This document shows, one piece after another, positions 59,206-64,000 of a DNA stretch of 64,000 nucleotides (position 1 is the first letter of the stretch; every line of letters starts with the position of its first letter). The position numbers and the translations under genes were made by a program. A model generated the notes under the pieces. It was given only the letters and a program-made list of their open reading frames with translations. It had not been told where the DNA came from and made no database searches. Origin of the DNA: Pachypanchax playfairii (lineage: Eukaryota > Chordata > Actinopteri > Cyprinodontiformes > Aplocheilidae); the NCBI GenBank assembly GCA_006937955.1, contig SSNP01000020.1, positions 2,356,862 to 2,420,861 on the forward strand. Reading direction: 5' to 3'.

Positions 59206-59518
59206 CAACCCATTCATTCATTTTCTAAACCTGCTTCTTCCTTTTCAGGGTCGCAGGGGGCTGGTGCTGATCTCCAGCAGTCTTTGAGTGAGAGGCGGGG
59301 GACACAGAGACAAAAAACCATTCACACACCAGTCACTAATTAACCTCTTGCATGTATTTGGACTGTGGGAGGAAGCCGGAGTCCCCGGAGAAAATCCACG
59401 CATGCACAGGGAGAACATGCAAACTCCATGCAGAAATGCCTTTACAGATTCGAACACAGGACCTTCTCGCTGCAAGGCAACAACTCTATCAACTGCGCCA
59501 CCGTGCAGCCCATTTACA
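59206..59518 (-). mobile_element. tRNA-derived SINE, minus strand
   Basis: Reverse complement of the family seen at 35195-35530. The B box appears as 'gattcgaaca' (59447-59456), the internal 'gagaacatgcaaactccatg' and 'gggaggaagccggagtcccc' blocks are well preserved, and the 3' tail (left side) shows 'cattcattcattttctaaac' with a short ATTC run. The head is at the right, near 'gccaccgtgcagccc'. Confidence 0.85.
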
Positions 59519-60435
59519 ATCCAATTTTTGTGAATTAATCAGCAAAAATATCTGATGGCTGATGAGGAATAAAAGGTTTAACGTGCCACGGAGGGCAGCA
59601 AGCACGTTGAGGATTTTCATGTTTCTTCAAAGAAAACATGGAAGAAATAAGAGCTTTCTGTTAGCTGCAACATTTTCTTTTAAACTAAAGAAAATATTAA
59701 AGTTCCATCTTGAAAGTATTAACTAAAATTTCTTCAGCTAAAGAATCTGGTTTATCAGCGGGATCTCACTGATTCATTGTTGGCTAAATGAAATCCAGTG
59801 ACCTCTCCTTGGCCTTGCACACCTTGACCCGCGTCAACATGCACATTCAGGATCAATCAAAGCGGCCAATCAGACAGACTCCTGTGTGATTGGAAGGAAA
59901 CGGGTCCTAATGGGATCAGGCTGTGTGGGACACTCGTGTCTGCAGCTGTGTCACTCAATACCGCTGCGTGTCTGTGATCACAGCAGCGACCTGACACATG
60001 GAGGTAATGATTATCAGCACGGTTACACTGTGTCAAAGAGAACCAGAGAGTTTAACGGGACATAAATAGAAATGGTTTCAATATTTACTCAGGTTTAAAA
60101 AAGGAACATTATCCTATAATCTCAAGAGACATGCTGATCAGAGCTTCAGCGTGTCTTCATTCGGATCCTCTAAGCAATCATAAAACATCTATTTGCTGTT
60201 TTTTTTCTTTATTTTTAAACTGCTTTTTTTTTCTTTGCTTTTCCATCTTGTCTTTGTGAGTGCGGCCCACCCACGAACACGATGCCCCTCAGCAATGTCC
60301 TCAGGTCTCTGTGACCTGAGACTAAACCCGAGGCTCAGAGAGGTCTGCAGGAACAACACACAAACACACACAAACACATGCAAACACATCTCCTCCCTGT
60401 GACCTGCAAGGAAGAGTCCACCTGTTGCTTAAACG
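59519..60435. other. No recognised gene
   Basis: Unique-looking DNA with T-rich (60198-60236) and CA-rich (60356-60385) low-complexity patches. The open frames here follow those patches. Confidence 0.5.
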
Positions 60436-61622
60436 TGTTGTGAAAAAAGTATGTGACCCCTTACAGATTTCTTCTGTTTTTCCTTTCTCATACCTTAATG
60501 TTTCAGATCTGCAAATAAATGTTTCCTCATACAAAAAAAACTACAAAAGGCCATTTTTGAATGATGATTTCATTTATTAAGTAAAAAAACTGGATCTAAA
60601 CAACCTGTCACTTTTGGCGGGCGATAACTGTGAACAATAAGTCTCTCACAGCGCTGTGGAGGAATGTTGGACAACTTTTCTTTGCAGAGTTAGATTAATT
60701 CACCCACATTGGAGGGTTTTTAGAATGAGCAGCTTGTTTCTTAATCCGATTTAATTCCAGACTTTGACTAGACCACTCAAAAAGCTTCATTTTGGTTGTT
60801 TTTTTTAGCCAATCAGATGTGGACTTGCTGGTGTGCTCCAGATCTTTGACGTGCTGCAGAACCGAAGCATGTATGAATAAGAATTCATAGTTTTATTGAA
60901 TATAGCAAGTAGTTGAGCAGCCCCATATCATCACACTACCACCACCATGTTTGTCTGTTCGTATGATGCTCTCTTTTTATAAATGCAGTGTTATTTTTAT
61001 CTCCGTTGTAAACTGATCTGCAACCTCCAAAAACCTCCACGTTTGTCTTGTCGGTGCACAGAAAATTTCCAAAAAGTTTCATGAATCATCAAGAGTGTTT
61101 TGGCAAATGTGAGACAGGCAGTTGTTTTCTTTCTGCTCAGCAGTGGTTTGAACCTTGGAACCTTCTCATTGATGACCTTTTTCTCAGTTTTTTTATTGTT
61201 TAATCGTGAAAACTGACCTTAACTGATGTAAGTGACACATGAAGAACTTTAGGTGTTGTTCTGGGTTCATTTGTGACCTTACGGCTGAATTGTCGATGTT
61301 CTCTTGAAATAACATTCGTCGGCTCTAACCTTCTGGGTTCCTCACTGTTCAATGTTTTCTCCATTTGTTAATAATAGCTCTCACTGTGGTTCACTGGAGT
61401 CCTAAAGTCTTAGAAATGTCTTTTTAACCCTGATAGATGTCAGTAACTTTGTTTCTCATCTGTTTTTCAAAAGGGACCAATTACATTTCTACACAGGCTG
61501 ATTTGGATAACTTTTCTATTCCCTCAGGTTATTTTTGTCTGACGTTAACATTTATTCGCTAATTTAAAACACTGAAGTGCAAAAAAATAAATCCGTAAGG
61601 GGCAAATATTTTTTCACAACGC
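60436..61622 (-). mobile_element. Old, decayed Tc1/mariner element
   Basis: Ends are inverted: GTTGTGAAAAAAGTATGTG on the left, and GTTGTGAAAAAATATTTGCC when the right is reverse-complemented. The interior is a remnant of a Tc1 transposase in minus sense. The N-terminal helix-turn-helix region lies at about 61330-61480 (translating to VRAIINKW-like residues) and the catalytic-domain remnant near 60900-61060, all broken by stops and deletions. It is a different and far older Tc1 family than the pair at 38586-41735. Confidence 0.75.
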
Positions 61623-62150
61623 TGTTGTTGTTTTGGCAGATATTCAACTGCTGTAAACAATTATTTCCATTATGGATGCACATTTTTGCCTCTTTCAATT
61701 CATTCTTATGAAGAAATAATTCCCCACAACACTTAAAAATGTCATAAAAAGTTCTACCTTGTGGGAGCAACAATCACAAACTGGAACATATTCTCTTTAT
61801 ACAAACAAGACTGACACAACAAAGCCAATCTGTGTCAGAACGACTTGAAAATCTTTAAGAATTATGATAGAAATGGCCGCTGAATCAAACATAATTAAAG
61901 ATGTAGTGTGTCACATCGTCCAAAGTATTGCTGTGCAAACAACACCTATTGGTGTGGGGGGGTGGGGGTTATCTGACTCTGCAAACAAAGAAATTAGGAT
62001 CTATTCTCATACAAATGTGTCCATCATGTCAGTGTATATATACACAGACTCAACCAAACAAACACGTTCTCTAAACCCGATAACAATGACATGTCTAAAA
62101 AACACACAACACCTAAACTCATAAATGCACAGATGGGAGGCACTGGATGG
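61623..62150. other. No recognised feature
   Basis: AT-rich spacer before the tandem repeat; nothing recognised. Confidence 0.5.
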
Positions 62151-62457
62151 ATTTGTGTGTGTGTGTGTGTGTGTGATTTCTGACCTCCTGGGGACCCGTT
62201 TCCTGACTTTTACTATCTTTCTGGGGTCCAAGGGTTCTTGTGGGGACCGAAGCCTGGTCCCCATGAGGGGGACTCCCCTTTTTAGGGTTAGGGGTTAGGT
62301 TTATAGGTATGGTGTGAATAGAGTTTTAGTTAGTCTTAGGGTTAGTTATAGATCAGTAATGGTTAAGGTTAGGAAAAGGGTTTGGGTTAGGTATAAATCT
62401 AGTTACTAAAATCAATGGAAGTCAATGGACGGTCCCCATAAGGATACCAAAACACAC

Positions 62458-62493
<36 letters not shown>

Positions 62494-62776
62494 TTGTATT
62501 TCTGACCTCCTGGGGACCCGTTTCCTGACTTTTACTATCTTTCTGGGGTCCAAGGGTTCTTGTGGGGACCGAAGCCTGGTCCCCATGAGGGGGACTCCCC
62601 TTTTTAGGGTTAGGGGTTAGGTTTATAGGTATGGTGTGAATAGAGTTTTAGTTAGTCTTAGGGTTAGTTATAGATCAGTAATGGTTAAGGTTAGGAAAAG
62701 GGTTTGGGTTAGGTATAAATCTAGTTACTAAAATCAATGGAAGTCAATGGACGGTCCCCATAAGGATACCAAAACA

Positions 62777-62831
<55 letters not shown>

Positions 62832-63117
62832 TTGTATTTCTGACCTCCTGGGGACCCGTTTCCTGACTTTTACTATCTTTCTGGGGTCCAAGGGTTCTTG
62901 TGGGGACCGAAGCCTGGTCCCCATGAGGGGGACTCCCCTTTTTAGGGTTAGGGGTTAGGTTTATAGGTATGGTGTGAATAGAGTTTTAGTTAGTCTTAGG
63001 GTTAGTTATAGATCAGTAATGGTTAAGGTTAGGAAAAGGGTTTGGGTTAGGTATAAATCTAGTTACTAAAATCAATGGAAGTCAATGGACGGTCCCCATA
63101 AGGATACCAAAACACAC
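62151..63117. repeat. Three-unit tandem repeat, about 282-bp block plus GT run
   Basis: Blocks start at 62176, 62498 and 62836 with 'atttctgacctcctgg' and end in 'aggataccaaaacacac'. Each is about 282 bp; units 1 and 3 appear identical base for base and unit 2 differs only at the junction with the GT run. GT microsatellites of different length separate them (periods 322 and 338 bp). Each block holds 'tagggttaggggttaggttt' and 'gggtttgggttaggtat', which resemble degenerate vertebrate telomere repeats. No coding is supported; open frames in the array are repeats of each other. Confidence 0.93.

Positions 63118-63181
<64 letters not shown>
63118..63181 (+). repeat. GT microsatellite
   Basis: About 32 uninterrupted GT units closing the third tandem unit; clearly longer than the GT runs in the other two units. 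Confidence 0.97.
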
Positions 63182-63184
<3 letters not shown>

Positions 63185-64000
63185 TTACACAGCAGCTGTT
63201 TAATCATAGAGGCGGAGCCTCGTTCTCAAGCTGCTGTTAATGAGTTTTTGCCGAGCGTCTGCTGTGCGCAGTTTTTAAAATGTACACAGATGCTGGGAAT
63301 CTTCACCCACTCAGTTGCTCCTCTCATCAAACACACAGCGCTGCCAGACTGCTGTTTCCTGTTGCCCGTGGTTACTGATTTCAGAGGCTGATGTGAAAGG
63401 CAGCGTGAGACTGTAGCATCTTCCTCCAGGACATGTTGCCTTATGAGGTATTGCGTGTTATGTAAACATCAGCTGCGAAGCAAACACCATCCAGTTCCTC
63501 TCAATGCCCCCTTTCTCTTTACACATGTGACATAAACACACTTTTCTTTAAATCAAATGAGGCTTGTCATGACTCTGGCTCTTTAGAGAGGCGGGGTCCC
63601 CTTCGTCCTCCCCCAACCAAACCCCGTGCTCCAATGTTTACCCCACAGAGGAGCCGGCGATTGGACCCACATGTTGGCAGGATCTATTTGCTTTGATAAC
63701 TTGGATTGGAAGGAGTGAAAGCGGCCTTTTGAGTTAAATGACACCAGATCCTAACTGGGTTCAAAACCTCGGAGGCCCAGCAGCCACCAAAAACACACAC
63801 TGTCTTCTCGGGTGTCTTGTCAGGGTTCGATCGCTCCAGTTAGGATGATTATCCTGTCAAAGATGTCACAATCTGAATGAAGCTCGTGATTGGCCGGAGT
63901 AATTTGTAACTTGTCAGAGAGAGACAAACAAGGAGGACCGAACCAGTAATCATACCTATTAAGTAGGTGAACAAGGTTTTTACTGTGTCAAAGGTCATTT
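63182..64000. other. No recognised gene
   Basis: GC-richer than most of the window, with no recognisable repeat end. No upstream coro7 exon could be identified here. It may contain conserved non-coding sequence, but that cannot be judged from one genome. Confidence 0.45.

Noticed and set aside
62281..63060. Interstitial telomere array
   Set aside because: Only scattered TTAGGG-like words within a 282-bp repeat unit; not a run of telomere repeats.

Overview
This window is non-coding-dominated DNA from a ray-finned fish, probably a percomorph teleost. The repeats point that way: Tc1 elements with teleost-type ends, BED-finger hAT elements, L2/L1 LINEs, tRNA-derived SINEs, long GGAT and GT microsatellites, and many small DNA transposons flanked by TTAA. 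No bacterial-style gene organisation, CRISPR array or operon is present. Two runs of N (12601-13045 and 39991-40548) are assembly gaps.

The only host-gene signal I can support is two short exons on the minus strand, 57107-57157 and 27713-27796. Both have proper AG and GT splice borders, both are phase 0, and joined they read as one continuous piece of a coronin-type WD40 propeller, closest in my memory to coronin-7 (coro7). If so, almost the whole window is intron: a 29.3 kb intron between the exons, plus parts of the neighbouring introns on each side.

Layout, left to right. 1-12.5 kb: a TTAA-flanked MITE, a decayed minus-strand L1-like LINE carrying a 298-bp hAT MITE, and the first copy of a TTAA-flanked element carrying a THAP zinc-finger exon (Kolobok-like). 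12.5-21 kb: a G-tract gap, a SINE, a 244-bp GGAT array, then about 5.6 kb with nothing recognised. 21-27.6 kb: a three-level nest (LINE interrupted by a BED-hAT, itself interrupted by a palindromic MITE), a second LINE reverse-transcriptase fragment, and LINE 3' tails. 27.7-37.4 kb: the downstream coro7 exon, a SINE, a solo LTR with a perfect 5-bp duplication, an inverted-repeat element and another SINE. 37.4-41.7 kb: the second THAP element, immediately followed by two Tc1 transposons facing each other, one with a full-length, apparently intact 340-residue transposase. 44.9-58.5 kb: a dense run of TTAA-flanked elements, including one nested in another, a piggyBac-like one and an inverted pair; the upstream coro7 exon sits here. 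59-64 kb: a SINE, an old decayed Tc1, and a three-unit tandem repeat whose 282-bp blocks look identical.

Two themes stand out. First, repeated use of TTAA as the insertion site by at least seven sequence families in one locus, two of them carrying partial coding exons. Second, the contrast between very old elements and a very young Tc1 pair whose visible proteins are identical while their DNA differs at silent positions. Most remaining open reading frames are chance frames in repeats or low-complexity DNA.
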